Shown here in pieces: positions 5,204-5,926 of a stretch of DNA of 5,926 bases. Every line of letters begins with the position of its first letter. Positions within the stretch are counted from its first letter, which is position 1. The stretch is from DATGKK01 sp035294725. GTDB taxonomy: Bacteria; Actinomycetota; Acidimicrobiia; Acidimicrobiales; Bog-793. Location of the stretch: the NCBI GenBank assembly GCA_035294725.1, contig DATGKK010000025.1, positions 1 through 5,926 of the forward strand. Reading direction: 5' to 3'. Below the pieces are notes generated by a model. That model saw nothing but the letters and a program-made list of their open reading frames with translations. It made no database searches and was not told where the DNA came from. Position numbers and translations under genes: made by a program.

Positions 5204-5277
5204 TCGCCGTGACCTGGCGGCATGGGCCACCCCGAGGCCACCGGCGGGCCGTGCGGCGCTAGCCTGCGGGGACCCGT

Positions 5278-5926
5278 ATGGCTCCTTCCCGCTCGGGCCG
5301 TCCCTCGCGGCCCCTCCTCGACCGCATCTCCTCGCCGGAGGACCTGAAGGCGCTCTCGATCGCCGAGTGCGAGGAGCTTGCCGCCGAGCTGCGCTCGTTC
5401 ATCGTCGAGTCGGTCTGCCGCACCGGGGGCCATCTCGGCTCGAACCTCGGGGCCGTCGAGCTCACGATCGCCTGCCACCGGGTCTTTTCCTCCCCTGAGG
5501 ACGTCGTGTTGTTCGACACGGGCCACCAGGCCTATGTCCACAAGATCCTCACGGGCCGAAAGGAGGGCTTCGCCCGCCTGAAGCAGGCAGGAGGCCTCTC
5601 CGGCTACCCGAACCGGGCCGAGTCGCCCCACGACGTGATCGAGAACTCCCATGCCTCGACGGCGCTCTCGTGGGCCCACGGCATCGCGGCCGCCCGCGCG
5701 ATGAACGAGGAGTCCCCGGGCCGGCGCCGCCACGTCGTCGCCATCGTCGGCGACGGGGCCCTTACGGGAGGCATGGCCTATGAGGCCCTCAACAACCTCG
5801 GCCACTCGGCCTCCCGGGTCGTGATCGTGCTCAACGACAACGGCCGCAGCTACGCCCCGACGATCTCGAGGCTCTCGGGGTCGCTCACCCAGCTCCGGCT
5901 CGACCCTCGCTACGTGCGGGTGCGCG
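5278..5926 (+). CDS. dxs: 1-deoxy-D-xylulose-5-phosphate synthase, N-terminal part (3' end outside window)
   Basis: This thiamine-diphosphate enzyme joins pyruvate and glyceraldehyde 3-phosphate to make 1-deoxy-D-xylulose 5-phosphate, the first step of the MEP isoprenoid route and a precursor for thiamine and pyridoxal. The 216 visible residues are open to the window edge, about a third of the usual 620-640. They show LLDRISSPEDLKAL (13-26), the active-site GGHLGSNLGAVELT (50-63) with H52, FDTGHQAYVHKILTG (79-93), ENSHASTALS (122-131), and the cofactor motif GDGALTGGMAYEALNN (158-173) with D159 and N188 in LNDNGRSYAPT spaced as in the family. The ATG at 5278 has GGGGA 5 nt upstream; a TAGCCT (5260-5265) could be a -10 box giving a very short leader. 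The first dozen residues are Ser/Arg/Pro-rich and longer than usual. It is divergent from ald across a 214-nt gap. Confidence 0.95.
   Translation, partial: MAPSRSGRPSRPLLDRISSPEDLKALSIAECEELAAELRSFIVESVCRTGGHLGSNLGAVELTIACHRVFSSPEDVVLFDTGHQAYVHKILTGRKEGFARLKQAGGLSGYPNRAESPHDVIENSHASTALSWAHGIAAARAMNEESPGRRRHVVAIVGDGALTGGMAYEALNNLGHSASRVVIVLNDNGRSYAPTISRLSGSLTQLRLDPRYVRVR

Noticed and set aside
5173..5805. 210-codon minus-strand open frame opposite dxs
   Set aside because: It is antisense to dxs, whose conserved motifs are on the plus strand, and it runs through the ald promoter.

Overview
This is a GC-rich window from an actinobacterium. The C-terminal part of a DUF2469 protein (positions 1-222), a DUF2510 membrane protein, a small CPGC/HWHxxC zinc-ribbon protein and several apparently leaderless genes all fit Actinomycetota. 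The style of the DprA and crotonase proteins makes me lean towards Acidimicrobiia, but that is inference, not something the sequence proves.

Layout, left to right. The DUF2469 gene (+, its 5' end lies outside the window) converges on a two-gene minus-strand block: a zinc-ribbon protein (1407-1150) followed by a DUF2510 membrane protein (1016-312). The zinc-ribbon gene is divergent from a plus-strand crotonase-fold acyl-CoA enzyme (1428-2198). The only AT-rich patch between them can be read as overlapping -10 boxes for both directions, each 6 nt from a start codon. Next comes a 353-nt stretch (2199-2551) holding a tandem 20-bp repeat, a long hairpin and a 64-codon frame that opens like ComM and ends by ATGA overlap with dprA. 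dprA (2552-3925, +) encodes the DNA-processing protein that loads RecA onto incoming single-stranded DNA. It converges on ald (5063-3945, -), alanine dehydrogenase, and the two stop codons sit opposite each other in one hairpin. Beyond ald, divergent, is the 5' part of dxs (5278 onward, +), the first enzyme of the MEP isoprenoid pathway.

How it fits together. In many actinobacteria a conserved series runs rplS-lepB-rnhB-DUF2469-yraN-comM-dprA. Here DUF2469 and dprA are both present in the same orientation, but yraN and a full comM are missing. The space holds the minus-strand pair, the crotonase and the repeat-bearing gap. The simplest reading is that the ancestral operon was broken by insertion and deletion, with only the beginning of comM possibly left. 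The remaining genes (crotonase, ald, dxs) are ordinary metabolic genes with no clear shared pathway.

I did not see a phage, CRISPR array, tRNA, rRNA or a clearly new multi-gene system. The most interesting items are the shared divergent promoter, the repeat and comM scar, the stop-codon-embedded hairpin, and a crotonase lacking both hydratase glutamates.
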